From contig NZ_JALXVH010000022.1 of NCBI RefSeq assembly GCF_025149945.1, positions 1-45,234 on the forward strand: DNA of 45,234 nucleotides, read 5' to 3'. Under the pieces are notes generated by a model. That model was not told where the DNA came from and searched no databases. It saw only the letters and a list, made by a program, of their open reading frames with translations. The stretch comes from Kocuria sp. p3-SID1428 (GTDB lineage: Bacteria; Actinomycetota; Actinomycetes; Actinomycetales; Micrococcaceae). Position numbers and translations under genes: made by a program. Positions 1 to 8,594 of this stretch are shown here, piece after piece (positions within the stretch are counted from its first letter, which is position 1; each line of letters begins with the position of its first letter).

Positions 1-40
1 CCCCCCCCCCCTCCTCCGCTGTGCGGCTCTTCCCGGTGCC

Positions 41-790
41 TCAGCCCCAGATCAGGGCGGTCAGCACCACCGCGCAGACCAGGGCGTTGTTGATCGCGTG
101 CAGGATCAGCGGCGCCCACAGGGAGGCGAACCACAGCCGCGACAAGGTCAGCGCGGTGCCGAAGAACAGGATGTAGAGGACCGCCGGGGGTGAGACGTGG
201 ATGCCGGCGAACACCGCGATCACCAGGACGGCGGCCACGGTCAGGGGCAGACGGGCCGCCAGCCAGTCCAGCAGCAGCCGCCGGAAGAGGATCTCCTCGA
301 AGGCCGGCATGACGACCACGGCCATCAGCAGGACCGGGATCGCGAAGGCCACGGGCAGGGTCATGATGTCCGAAGCCATGGGCGAGGCCTCCCCGGGGGA
401 CAGGCCCAGCAGCGGACCGATCAGGGCTGCGGCCGTCGCCGCGACGATGATGCTCGTCGGCAGGATCCATAGCAGGTGCAGCATGCTGCGACGGGGCCGA
501 CGGAAGCCCAGGTCTGCCCAGCTCCAGCCGTGCCGGTGCATGAGTCCGTACCAGAGCGTGCCCCACCCCAGCCCGGTGCCGCCGATCAGGACTCCCACCA
601 GGACGGCCCCTGCGGTGCCGATGACCAGCCCTGCCAGAAGGCCCGCACCGAAGGAGCCGAGCGCCATCAGGACACCGGCGGCCAGACCCCACACCAGATG
701 CGGCAGGCGCACGATGGGCGACAGAGTGCGGGGCCGTCGGGATTCGGACACGGGCGGGGGCATGGTCATGTGATCGAGGGGGCTCTGCAT
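41..790 (-). CDS. CPBP family intramembrane metalloprotease
   Basis: Multi-pass membrane protein of about 249 residues with the CAAX-protease/bacteriocin-processing (CPBP, Abi) signature. Motif 1 is the Glu-Glu pair in FEEILFRRLL near residues 165-172, motif 2 is FAGIHVSP near residue 198, and a third histidine lies in LILHAINN near 231. In this family these Glu and His residues form the metalloprotease centre inside the membrane. About six to seven hydrophobic segments follow a proline-rich cytoplasmic N terminus. I chose the ATG at 790 because GGGAG lies just before it; a GTG at 799 is the alternative. It stands alone, with the palindromic element at 884-963 behind it. Substrate unknown. 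Family assignment is solid, biological role is not. Confidence 0.85.
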   Translation of the reverse strand: MQSPLDHMTMPPPVSESRRPRTLSPIVRLPHLVWGLAAGVLMALGSFGAGLLAGLVIGTAGAVLVGVLIGGTGLGWGTLWYGLMHRHGWSWADLGFRRPRRSMLHLLWILPTSIIVAATAAALIGPLLGLSPGEASPMASDIMTLPVAFAIPVLLMAVVVMPAFEEILFRRLLLDWLAARLPLTVAAVLVIAVFAGIHVSPPAVLYILFFGTALTLSRLWFASLWAPLILHAINNALVCAVVLTALIWG

Positions 791-883
791 GGCTCCCACG
801 CTATGGATCGAGATGCTGCGGCGTCGTCGGCCGCGGGGACGAGACGGCAGGCCCGTCCGGAGGGATGAGACCCCTACCGCAGC

Positions 884-963
884 CCCCCACCCCGCCGAGT
901 GGATACCCAGTTGCGCTGAGACGCTGAACAGCGCAACTGGGTATCCACTCGGCGGGGTGGGGG
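884..963. repeat. Palindromic element, copy 1 (perfect 35-bp inverted repeat)
   Basis: Arms 884-918 and 929-963 are perfect reverse complements around a 10-nt spacer. The core is CCGCCGAGTGGATACCCAGT. A second, diverged copy lies at about 12081-12158. It sits 5 bp beyond the stop of the D-2-hydroxyacid dehydrogenase, so it may also terminate that minus-strand transcript. The shared arm sequence in two places argues for a dispersed REP-like element rather than an ordinary terminator. Confidence 0.85.
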
Positions 964-968
964 AAGGG

Positions 969-1964
969 TCAGCCTCGGACGTAGCCCTTGTGCTTGTCGA
1001 CCTCGTTGGCCAGGGGGCGGCCGGCGAGCCGGGCTTCGAGGTTGCGCTCGAACTGCTTGCTGAGCGTGTCGCGCCAGCCCACCACGTCGCCGCTCATGTG
1101 CGCCGAGAGGTGGACCTCGTCCATGTCCCACAGCGGCGAGTCCCGCGGCAGGGGCTCCTGGGAGACGACGTCCAGCGAGGCGGCGGCGATCTGCCCCTGC
1201 TGCAGCGCCTCGATCAGCGCCGGCTCATCCACCAGGGCGCCGCGACCCGCGTTGACCAGGTGGGCCGTGGGCTTCATGCGCTCGAGCACTGCGGGACCGA
1301 CGAGCCCGCGGGTCTGCTCGGTCAGCGGCGCGATCACCACGACGTGATCGGCCCAGCCCACGTGCTCGGCGAGCTCGTCGCTGGCGATGATCGTCCCGAA
1401 GTCCGGGTCCTGCCGTGCCGTGCGACCGGCACCCATGACTTCCATGCCCACAGCCTTCAGCAGCCGCGCGGTGGCCCGGCCGATCCCGCCCGTGCCGATC
1501 ACCAGGACCCGACGCCCTGCGCTCAGCGCAGTCTCCCGGTGCTGCCACGTGCGCTCGCGCTGCAGCCGCTCGGAGCGGTGCAGCTGCTTGTCCTGGGCCA
1601 GGATCGAGGCCAGGACGAACTCCGCGATCGGGGTGTCGAAGGCCCCATGCGCGTTGGTGACGGTCACGGGGGAGTCGCGCAGCTCGTCGAACAGCAGCGA
1701 ATCCACGCCCGCGGCCGCCACATGGACCCACTCGAGCGCATCGGCGTGCGGCCAGGCCTCGCGCAGGGCCCCGGAGAAGAAGTCCCACACGAGCAGGATT
1801 TGCGCCCCCACGATCGCCTGGGGAAGTCCCTCGGCATCGGTCCAGGTCACCTCGGCCAGCTCCTCGAACCGGGCGGCGCCGGATGGGGGCGGCGTGGACT
1901 CGGTCGTGAGGACGACCAGGCGGGGCCGGAACTCGGGCTGCGGGGACAGGGTCGCGGTGCTCAT
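969..1964 (-). CDS. D-2-hydroxyacid dehydrogenase (NAD(P)-dependent)
   Basis: 331 residues, cytosolic oxidoreductase of the D-isomer-specific 2-hydroxyacid dehydrogenase family, interconverting a 2-oxoacid and a D-2-hydroxyacid with NAD(P). Visible signatures are the Rossmann motif VIGTGGIGRATARLL and the catalytic trio: Arg in NAGRGALVDE, Glu in DVVSQEPLP and His in LSAHMSGD. The reading frame stays open upstream to 2408, but the start at 1964 (MSTATLSPQ) gives the normal family length and leaves the operator at 1986-1999 in the promoter. Divergent from the class III aminotransferase, with the GntR operator between them. Substrate unknown; the neighbouring YdiJ-like oxidoreductase suggests both handle a D-2-hydroxyacid such as D-2-hydroxyglutarate (inference). 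Confidence 0.88.
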   Translation of the reverse strand: MSTATLSPQPEFRPRLVVLTTESTPPPSGAARFEELAEVTWTDAEGLPQAIVGAQILLVWDFFSGALREAWPHADALEWVHVAAAGVDSLLFDELRDSPVTVTNAHGAFDTPIAEFVLASILAQDKQLHRSERLQRERTWQHRETALSAGRRVLVIGTGGIGRATARLLKAVGMEVMGAGRTARQDPDFGTIIASDELAEHVGWADHVVVIAPLTEQTRGLVGPAVLERMKPTAHLVNAGRGALVDEPALIEALQQGQIAAASLDVVSQEPLPRDSPLWDMDEVHLSAHMSGDVVGWRDTLSKQFERNLEARLAGRPLANEVDKHKGYVRG

Positions 1965-1984
1965 GCCCCCACTGTAGCGATGTC

Positions 1985-2000
1985 GGATTGTTGACAATCC
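1985..2000. promoter_or_regulatory. GntR-type operator, site 1
   Basis: Perfect 16-bp palindrome GGATTGTTGACAATCC in the short gap between the divergent dehydrogenase and class III aminotransferase genes. It fits the FadR/FCD-class pattern TNGTNNNACNA and matches the sites at 8554-8569 and 12060-12073. Likely bound by the GntR regulator encoded at 7869-8531 (inference). Confidence 0.75.
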
Positions 2001-2027
2001 TGCGGCGCGGTTCGGAGAATGTGCGGC

Positions 2028-3308
2028 ATGACATCTCTGAGTCCCGTCCTCAAGCAGGCCACCCCGGTGGTCGTCGATCACGCCCGCGGCAGCTGGATCT
2101 ACGGCACCGACGGACGGGAGTACCTCGACTTCACCACGGGAATCGGCGTCACGAGCACCGGGCACTGCCACCCGGAGGTCGTGGCCGCGGCGCAGGAGCA
2201 GGTCGGCAAGATCATCCACGCGCAGTACACGACCGTGATGCACAAGCCGCTGCTCGAGTTGACCGACAAGCTCGGCGAGGTCCTGCCGGAGGGGCTGGAC
2301 TCGGTGTTCTACGCCAACTCCGGCTCCGAGGCGGTCGAGGCCTCCGTCCGCCTGGCGCGCATGGCCACAGGTCGCCCGAACATCGTCGTGTTCCAGGGCG
2401 GCTTCCACGGCCGCACGGTCGCCGCGGCCTCGCTGACCACGGCCGGCACCAAGTTCTCAGCCGGCTTCGCGCCGCTGATGGCCGGGGTCCACATGTCCGC
2501 CTTCCCCTACGCCTACCGCTACGGCTGGGATGAGCAGACCAGCGTCGAGTTCGCCCTAAAGGAGCTCGACTACCTCCTGCAGACCCGGACCGCGCCATCG
2601 GACACCGCCGCCTTCCTGATCGAGCCGGCGCTGGGCGACGGCGGCTACATCCCCACGCCACCCGCGTTCCTGGAGGGGCTGCGCGAGCGCGCCGACCGCC
2701 ACGGGATCGTGCTGATCATCGACGAGGTCCAGGCAGGCGTGGGGCGCACCGGGCGCTTCTGGTGCCACCAGCACAGCGCAGCCGCACCCGATGTCCTCAT
2801 CACCGCCAAGGGCATCGCCTCCGGCTTCCCGATCTCGGCGATCGCAGCCTCGACCGAGCTGATGTCCAAGGCCTGGCCCGGCTCGCAGGGCGGCACCTAC
2901 GGCGGCAATGCGGTCTCGGCCGCCGCCGGCGTGGCCACGCTCGGCGTCGTGGAGAAGGAGGGCCTGGTGGAGAACTCCCGGGTCCGCGGCGAGCAGCTGC
3001 AGGCCGGGCTGAAGCAGATCCAGCAGCGCTTCCCCGTGATCGGCGACGTCCGCGGCCTGGGCTTGATGCAGGGCATCGAGTTCACGGCCCAGGACGGCTT
3101 GCCGGATGCCGCCACGGCCGCTGCCGTGCAGCAGGCGACCACGGAGCAGGATCTGCTGAGCCTGACCTGCGGCCCGGCCGGCAACGTCGTGCGGCTGATC
3201 CCGGCGCTCGTGGTGACCGAGGAGGAGATCGCCCAGGGCCTGCAGCGCTTCGAGGCAGCTGTGGAGACGGTCGTGTCAGCGGCCCCGTCCGGCACCACCG
3301 GCGCCTGA
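2028..3308 (+). CDS. Class III PLP-dependent aminotransferase (GABA/diaminobutyrate type)
   Basis: About 426 residues. Class III aminotransferase that moves an omega-amino group to a 2-oxoacid, giving a semialdehyde. Signatures are ANSGSEAVEA for PLP phosphate binding, the Asp motif IIDEVQAGVGRTGRFW, and the PLP lysine in ITAKGIASGFP near residue 261. ATG 2028 is preferred over 2019 because GGAG at 2014-2017 is then about 10 nt upstream. The Fe-S/FAD oxidoreductase starts 9 nt after the stop and the aldehyde dehydrogenase follows, so semialdehyde made here would be oxidised in the same operon. GABA aminotransferase is the standard name. Given the DoeA-like gene nearby, a diaminobutyrate aminotransferase (DoeD-like) role is also possible. 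Confidence 0.88.
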   Translation: MTSLSPVLKQATPVVVDHARGSWIYGTDGREYLDFTTGIGVTSTGHCHPEVVAAAQEQVGKIIHAQYTTVMHKPLLELTDKLGEVLPEGLDSVFYANSGSEAVEASVRLARMATGRPNIVVFQGGFHGRTVAAASLTTAGTKFSAGFAPLMAGVHMSAFPYAYRYGWDEQTSVEFALKELDYLLQTRTAPSDTAAFLIEPALGDGGYIPTPPAFLEGLRERADRHGIVLIIDEVQAGVGRTGRFWCHQHSAAAPDVLITAKGIASGFPISAIAASTELMSKAWPGSQGGTYGGNAVSAAAGVATLGVVEKEGLVENSRVRGEQLQAGLKQIQQRFPVIGDVRGLGLMQGIEFTAQDGLPDAATAAAVQQATTEQDLLSLTCGPAGNVVRLIPALVVTEEEIAQGLQRFEAAVETVVSAAPSGTTGA

Positions 3309-3317
3309 GGTCTGCCC

Positions 3318-6300
3318 ATGAGCGAGGCCGTCTTTCGCAGCGACCCCGAGGCCCCCGGGCGGGACGCCCACAAGATCCTGGATCGGCTGCAGCAGGCGGG
3401 CCTCCAGGCGGAGGCATCCGCCCGGAGGCTGGCCGAGTACTCCTATGACGCCTCGAACTACCGCGTGGTCCCGCTGGCCGTGGTCTTCCCGCGCAGCGCG
3501 GACGACGTCTGCGCGGCCGTGCGCGTGTGCCGCGAGACCGGCACGCCCCTGATCGGGCGCGGCGGCGGGACATCCATGGCGGGCAACGCGGTGGGCCCCG
3601 GCGTCGTGCTGGACTTCTCGCGCCACCTCACGGCCATCCGCGTCCTGGATGAGGACGCGCGGACCGTCGACGTCGATCCCGGGGTGGTGCTGGCCGATCT
3701 GACCCACGAGGTCGAGGCCGCCACCGGCGGGCGGCTCACGTTCGCACCGGACCCGTCGTCCAAGAACCGGGCGACGATCGGCGGGGCGATCGGCAACGAC
3801 GCCTGCGGCAACCACTCGGTGCGCTACGGTCGGACCTCGGATCACGTGGTCGAGATCGACGTAGTCACGACCGACGGCGCCCGCCTCACCGCGACCGGCA
3901 GGGGCCTGCGCGCCACCGATCCGCAGGACGAGCACTCCGATCGACGCGCCCGTGAGCTGCTGGGGCAGCTGGAGCAGCTCGGCCGGGAGAACCTCGCGGC
4001 CTTCCGGCTCGAGCTCGGACGCATCCAGCGCCAGGTCTCCGGCTATCACCTGCACAACCTGCTGCCCGAGAACAAGCTGAACATCGCGCGTGCGCTCGTG
4101 GGTTCTGAGGGCACCTGCGCCCTGGTCGTCGGAGCACGCATGCGCCTGGTGCCCAGGCCGCCCAACGCGCTGCTCGTGTGCCTGGGCTACGACGACGTCG
4201 TGGATGCCGCCCGCGACATCACCACGATCCTCGAGTTCTCGCCCGCCGCGGTCGAGGGCACCGACGCCGCGATCGTGGAGACCATGCGCGCCCGCCGCGG
4301 CCCGGACTCCGTGCTCGGGCTGCCGGACGGCCGCGCCTGGCTGTTCGTGGACCTCGATGGGGAGGACCAGGCCGCCGTCGAGGGCCAGGCGGAGCGCCTG
4401 CTCGAGCGGCTGGGCCGCAACGGCCGACTCGTGGAGGGCCAGGCCGTCCCGGACCCGGCCGAGCGCGCCTCGCTGTGGCGGGTCCGCGAGGACGGCGCCG
4501 GGCTGTCCTCGCGCCTGGCCAGCGGCGGCGAGTCCTGGCCCGGCTGGGAGGACTCCGCGGTGGCACCGGAGGACCTGGCCGACTACCTGGCCGAGCTGCG
4601 TGTGCTGATGGACGACCACGGGCTCGACGGGGTCATGTACGGCCACTTCGGCGCCGGCTGCATGCACATCCGCATCACCTACGACCTGCGCACCGACGAC
4701 GGCCGCAGGGTCTTCCGCGAGTTCACCGAGGCCGCGGCCCGGCTCGTGGTGCGCCACGGCGGATCGCTGTCCGGTGAGCACGGCGACGGCCGCGCCCGCT
4801 CCGAGCTGCTGCCGCTGATGTACTCGTCGCAGGTCCTGGCGGCCTTCGAGCGCTTCCGCGCGCTGTGGGATCCGCAGAACATGCTCAGCCCGGGCATCAT
4901 GACCGAGCCCGACCGGATGGACGACCACCTGGCCCTGGAGGGCGTCCCGCAGCGCGAGTGGCGCACGAGCTTCGATCTCAGCCCCGCCCACTCCCACACC
5001 TCAGGTGCGGCCGGCGGAGCGGGCGCCGGCCAGAGCGCCCCCGACCCCTGGGTGCACGCCGTCCAGGGCTGCATCGGCGTGGGGCGCTGCCGCGCGGACA
5101 CCGGCGGGGTCATGTGCCCCAGCTTCCGGGCCACCCGCGATGAGAAGGACTCCACGCGCGGACGCGCTCGGGTCCTGCAGGAGATGGTCCGGGGCGCGCG
5201 GACCGTGGGGGAGGGCTGGCGCTCCGAGGAGGTCCGCGAGGCGCTGGACCTGTGCCTGTCCTGCAAGGCGTGCTCGACCGACTGCCCCGCCGGGGTCGAT
5301 ATGGCCACGTACAAGTCTGAGTTCTTCGACCACTACTACGCCGGGCGCCTGCGGCCCATCGCTCACCTCTCGCTGGGCTGGCTGCCGCGCTGGCTCGTCG
5401 TGGCCGGGCGGATCGCACCGGTCGTCAACGCGCTGCTGTCCACGCCGCTGGCCAGGGCGGCAGCCGTGCTGGGCGGGCTGACGCCCAATCGCAGGATGCC
5501 GCGCTTCGCTCGGACGGGGCAGTGGCGGCAGGAGGTCGCCGACGCCGCCGTCGACCCGGGCGCGGGCGATGCGGTGCTCTTCGTGGACACCTTCACCCGC
5601 GGGTTCCGTCCCGAGGCAGCCGGAGCGGCAGCCCGCGTCCTGCAGCAGGCCGGCGAGCGGGTCGAGTGCTCGGCCGAGGCCTGCTGCGGGCTCACCTGGA
5701 TCTCCACGGGGCAGCTCGGCACCGCTCGGCGGCTTCTGGCGCGGGCCGCGGAGGCCCTCGACGACGGCACCGAGCGCCCGATCGTGGTGGTCGAACCCAG
5801 CTGCGCCGCCGCGCTGCGCAAGGACCTGCCGGAGCTGGTGCCCACCGACCAGGCTCGGCGCGTGTCCCGACGGGTGCGCAGCTTCGCCGCGCATCTGGCC
5901 GAGCAGACGGCGCAGGGCTGGCGGCCGGAGCCGGCGGCCCCGATCCCCGATCGCGTCGTGCTGCAGACCCACTGCCACGAGCACTCCGTGTTCGGCCCCG
6001 CCGCCCAGCGCCGGGTGCTCGCCGCCGCCGGCGTGCGCGAGGTCGTGGATGCCGCCGGGTGCTGCGGCGTGGCCGGGAACTTCGGCTTCGAGGCCCAGCA
6101 CTACGACCTCAGCATGCAGGTCGCCGAGAACGCGCTGGCCCCGACCATGCGCGGCACGGCCGAGGAGGATCCCGTGCTGACCGACGGCTTCTCCTGCGCC
6201 ATGCAGGTGGACCACCTGGACCCGCAGCGCCCAGGGACGCACCTGGCGCAGCTGCTGGATCCGGAGCCGTCGTCGGGCCCTGGAGAAGACCAGGCGAGTC

Positions 6301-6353
6301 CAGGCCACCGAGCCCAACAACCCGAGCGAGACCAGGAAGAGGAACCGCGATGA
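3318..6353 (+). CDS. FAD-linked oxidase / Fe-S D-2-hydroxyacid dehydrogenase, YdiJ-like fusion
   Basis: 1011 residues, about the length of E. coli YdiJ. Residues 50-290 form an FAD-binding type 4 domain (GRGGGTSMAGNAVGPG, PDPSSKNRATIGGAIGNDAC). Residues 290-540 are the FAD-linked oxidase C-terminal domain with HGGSLSGEHGDGRAR. A ferredoxin-like module follows with two cysteine clusters, CIGVGRC near 584 and CLSCKACSTDCPAG near 645. The C-terminal third has two CCG domains, ACCGLTW near 788 and GCCGVAGNFG near 914. Such proteins oxidise D-2-hydroxyacids (D-lactate, D-2-hydroxyglutarate) and pass electrons to the respiratory chain. The ATG of the next gene overlaps its stop (ATGA). Substrate not provable from sequence. 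Confidence 0.9.
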   Translation: MSEAVFRSDPEAPGRDAHKILDRLQQAGLQAEASARRLAEYSYDASNYRVVPLAVVFPRSADDVCAAVRVCRETGTPLIGRGGGTSMAGNAVGPGVVLDFSRHLTAIRVLDEDARTVDVDPGVVLADLTHEVEAATGGRLTFAPDPSSKNRATIGGAIGNDACGNHSVRYGRTSDHVVEIDVVTTDGARLTATGRGLRATDPQDEHSDRRARELLGQLEQLGRENLAAFRLELGRIQRQVSGYHLHNLLPENKLNIARALVGSEGTCALVVGARMRLVPRPPNALLVCLGYDDVVDAARDITTILEFSPAAVEGTDAAIVETMRARRGPDSVLGLPDGRAWLFVDLDGEDQAAVEGQAERLLERLGRNGRLVEGQAVPDPAERASLWRVREDGAGLSSRLASGGESWPGWEDSAVAPEDLADYLAELRVLMDDHGLDGVMYGHFGAGCMHIRITYDLRTDDGRRVFREFTEAAARLVVRHGGSLSGEHGDGRARSELLPLMYSSQVLAAFERFRALWDPQNMLSPGIMTEPDRMDDHLALEGVPQREWRTSFDLSPAHSHTSGAAGGAGAGQSAPDPWVHAVQGCIGVGRCRADTGGVMCPSFRATRDEKDSTRGRARVLQEMVRGARTVGEGWRSEEVREALDLCLSCKACSTDCPAGVDMATYKSEFFDHYYAGRLRPIAHLSLGWLPRWLVVAGRIAPVVNALLSTPLARAAAVLGGLTPNRRMPRFARTGQWRQEVADAAVDPGAGDAVLFVDTFTRGFRPEAAGAAARVLQQAGERVECSAEACCGLTWISTGQLGTARRLLARAAEALDDGTERPIVVVEPSCAAALRKDLPELVPTDQARRVSRRVRSFAAHLAEQTAQGWRPEPAAPIPDRVVLQTHCHEHSVFGPAAQRRVLAAAGVREVVDAAGCCGVAGNFGFEAQHYDLSMQVAENALAPTMRGTAEEDPVLTDGFSCAMQVDHLDPQRPGTHLAQLLDPEPSSGPGEDQASPGHRAQQPERDQEEEPR

Positions 6354-7828
6354 ACGCCCAGGATCACGCCCGCACCGCCCAGGAAGTCATCTCCGCCGTG
6401 AGCACGGGACTGCTCATCGACGGCACCTGGGGCGAATCCGCCTCCGGCGCTCGCTTCGAGGTGATCAACCCCGCCACGGAGGAGGTCATCGCCACGGTGG
6501 CCGACGGCGGCCCCGACGACGCCCGCCGAGCCATCGAGGCCGCCGGACATGCCCAGGCCGGCTGGGCCCGCACCGCTCCGCGCGAGCGCAGCGAGATCCT
6601 GCGCCGAGCCTTCGACCTGGTCATGGCCCGGCAGGACGAGCTCGCCCTGATCATGACCTCGGAGATGGGCAAGCCCCTGGCCGAGGCCAAGGGCGAGGTC
6701 GCCTATGCCGCGGAGTTCCTGCGCTGGTTCTCCGAGGAGGCCGTGCGCATCGGCGGGGATCAGGTGCTCTCGGGCGATGGGAAGACCCGCTTCATGGTCT
6801 CCCAGCAGCCGGTGGGCCCGTGCGTGCTGGTCACCCCGTGGAACTTCCCACTGGCCATGGGGGCGCGCAAGATCGCCCCGGCCATCGCCGCCGGCTGCAC
6901 CATGGTGTTCAAGCCCGCCGAGCTCACCCCCCTGACCTCGCTGGCGCTGGCCGACATCCTACTCGAGGCCGGGGTGCCCGCCGGTGTGCTGAACATCGTG
7001 TGCACGACCGACGCCGGCTCCGTCGTGGAGCCGTGGATGTCCAGCGGGATCGCGCGCAAGATCAGCTTCACCGGCTCCACGGCCGTGGGCGTGAAGCTGC
7101 TCGAGCAGGCCTCGCAGCACGTCATGCGCTCGTCCATGGAGCTCGGCGGCAACGCGCCGGTGCTGGTCTTCGAGGACGCGGATCTGGACCGCGCTGTGGA
7201 GGGCGCGTTCGCGGCCAAGATGCGCAACATGGGCGAGGCCTGCACGGCGGCCAATCGCGTCTACGTCCAGCGCACGGTCGCCGACGAGTTCGCCCGCCGC
7301 CTCGCCGAGCGCCTGGGTGCGCTGAGCGTGGGCGACGGGCTGGAGGACGGCATGCAGGTGGGCCCGCTCGTGGAGCCCAAGGCGCTGCGCAAGGTCCAGG
7401 AGCTCGTGGACGACGCCGTCGGGCGCGGCGCAGAGGTGGTCTGCGGCGGCTCGCGCCCGGAGAGGCCCGGCTACTTCTACAGCCCCACGGTCCTCTCGGG
7501 TGTGGATCCGGCCTCGAGGCTGATGGGCGAGGAGATCTTCGGGCCGGTGGCTCCGATCATCCCGTTCGACACGGAGGAGGAGGCCATCGCCCTGGCCAAC
7601 GACACCCCCTGGGGGCTGTCGGGCTACCTGTTCACGCAGGACCTCGACCGCGCCTTCCGTGTGGGGGAGGCCATGGAGGTCGGGATGGTCGGGCTCAACA
7701 CGGGCATCGTCTCCAACCCGGCCGCGCCGTTCGGCGGCATCAAGGCCTCGGGACTGGGCCGGGAGGGCGGCCGCGTGGGCATCGACGAGTTCCTCGAGAC
7801 CCGGTACATGGCGATGCCGCGCGGCTGA
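6350..7828 (+). CDS. gabD: Succinate-semialdehyde dehydrogenase-type aldehyde dehydrogenase
   Basis: 492 residues, NAD(P)-dependent aldehyde dehydrogenase of the GabD/SSADH group. Landmarks are VTPWNFPLAMGARK, FTGSTAVGVKLL for the cofactor, the general-base Glu in MELGGNAPV near residue 263, the catalytic Cys in MGEACTAANR near 296, EEIFGPVAPI, and the C-terminal APFGGIKASGLGREGG. ATG 6350 overlaps the preceding stop by 4 bp and is preceded by AGGAAGAGG, which fixes the start against the much longer open frame. It should oxidise the semialdehyde made by the class III aminotransferase, either succinate semialdehyde from GABA or aspartate semialdehyde from diaminobutyrate (DoeC-like). It ends inside the bidirectional terminator at 7827. 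Confidence 0.9.
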   Translation: MNAQDHARTAQEVISAVSTGLLIDGTWGESASGARFEVINPATEEVIATVADGGPDDARRAIEAAGHAQAGWARTAPRERSEILRRAFDLVMARQDELALIMTSEMGKPLAEAKGEVAYAAEFLRWFSEEAVRIGGDQVLSGDGKTRFMVSQQPVGPCVLVTPWNFPLAMGARKIAPAIAAGCTMVFKPAELTPLTSLALADILLEAGVPAGVLNIVCTTDAGSVVEPWMSSGIARKISFTGSTAVGVKLLEQASQHVMRSSMELGGNAPVLVFEDADLDRAVEGAFAAKMRNMGEACTAANRVYVQRTVADEFARRLAERLGALSVGDGLEDGMQVGPLVEPKALRKVQELVDDAVGRGAEVVCGGSRPERPGYFYSPTVLSGVDPASRLMGEEIFGPVAPIIPFDTEEEAIALANDTPWGLSGYLFTQDLDRAFRVGEAMEVGMVGLNTGIVSNPAAPFGGIKASGLGREGGRVGIDEFLETRYMAMPRG

Positions 7829-7883
7829 GCCGCAGGACTGAGCGGCCGCCTCCGAGTCGGCGGCCGGCTCAGTCCTGCGGCTC
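7827..7883. terminator. Bidirectional terminator hairpin between convergent genes
   Basis: Arms 7827-7850 (GAGCCGCAGGACTGAG then CGGCCGCC) and 7859-7883 are reverse complements apart from one extra base, around an 8-nt loop. It lies between the convergent aldehyde dehydrogenase and GntR genes. The stem contains the GntR stop codon and begins in the last bases of the dehydrogenase stop codon, so it is a very compact shared terminator. Confidence 0.8.
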
Positions 7884-8531
7884 CCGGAGCCTGCCGATCG
7901 CGTCCTCCATGTGGCCGTCGAGCAGACGGTCCAGCTCCGGCAGATCGGACTGCCCGATCGCCCTGGCGATCTGACGGTGCTCCTCCAGCCGCGGGGACTG
8001 CGAGCTGTAGCGGTGCTCCAGAGCCGTGATGCACATGCGCGTCTCGACCATGAGCGTGGTGTGCATCCGGGTCAGGCGAGGACTGCGCGCCAGGGCCACG
8101 AGCGCGGTGTGGAAGTCGATGTCGGCCTCCGTGACGCCGTCGAGGTCATCGCGTTCGGCGGCCTCCGCCATGGCCTGCACGATGCGCAGCAGATCCGCCT
8201 GCGCCGTGGCGGGATCGGTCTCTGCGAGGCGGGCGGCCGCCGCGCGCTCGATGGCCGTGCGGGCCAGGTACATATCGCGGACGTCGTCGTCGGTGATCTC
8301 GATGACGAAGACGCCGCGGTTGCGGATGCTGACCAGCAGGCCCTCCTGGGTGAGGCGCTGCATGGCCTCGCGCAGGGGACCGCGGCTGACGCCGAGGCTG
8401 CGGCTGAGGGCGGTCTCGTTGAGCTGCTGCCCGGGTGCCAGCTCGCCCTGGCCGATCGCGCGGCGCAGCTGCCGGGCGATCAGCGCCGGGGTGGACTCCT
8501 GGATGACGGGATTCAGTGCAGGGGGCGGCAT
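7869..8531 (-). CDS. GntR family transcriptional regulator, FCD (FadR) subclass
   Basis: 220 residues. Residues 12-75 form a GntR winged helix-turn-helix (LNETALSRSLGVSRGPLREAMQ in outline). Residues 85-215 form an FCD ligand domain whose metal-site residues are visible: Asp and His in DIDFHTALVAL, His in LEEHRQIARAI and His in LLDGHMEDAI. FCD regulators usually bind small carboxylates and derepress catabolic genes. The start at 8531 has GGAGG a few bases upstream. Its own promoter carries a palindrome (8554-8569) that recurs at two other promoters of this cluster, so it is probably the local and autogenous repressor. Ligand unknown; a 2-hydroxy- or 2-oxoacid, or an amino-acid-derived acid, would fit the genes. 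Confidence 0.92.
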   Translation of the reverse strand: MPPPALNPVIQESTPALIARQLRRAIGQGELAPGQQLNETALSRSLGVSRGPLREAMQRLTQEGLLVSIRNRGVFVIEITDDDVRDMYLARTAIERAAAARLAETDPATAQADLLRIVQAMAEAAERDDLDGVTEADIDFHTALVALARSPRLTRMHTTLMVETRMCITALEHRYSSQSPRLEEHRQIARAIGQSDLPELDRLLDGHMEDAIGRLREPQD

Positions 8532-8553
8532 GGAGGCCTCCGAGTGGGAGATG

Positions 8554-8569
8554 GGATTGTCGACGATCC
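8554..8569. promoter_or_regulatory. GntR-type operator, site 2 (autoregulatory)
   Basis: GGATTGTCGACGATCC, one arm base away from a perfect palindrome and matching the sites at 1985-2000 and 12060-12073. It begins 23 bp upstream of the GntR start codon, which points to autoregulation. Confidence 0.7.
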
Positions 8570-8594
8570 TACCGTGCAGCCGGAGCGCCCGATG

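Noticed and set aside
1..11. Poly-C start and G-run at 45229-45234 as biological signals
   Set aside because: They coincide with the window edges and are more likely assembly ends at homopolymers.
884..963. CRISPR repeat or phage attachment site
   Set aside because: Only a single palindrome with no spacers or repeats in array; no integrase or phage gene nearby.
969..2408. 479-residue version of the D-2-hydroxyacid dehydrogenase
   Set aside because: The extra N-terminal part lies antisense to the class III aminotransferase and crosses the operator; the family-length start is at 1964.
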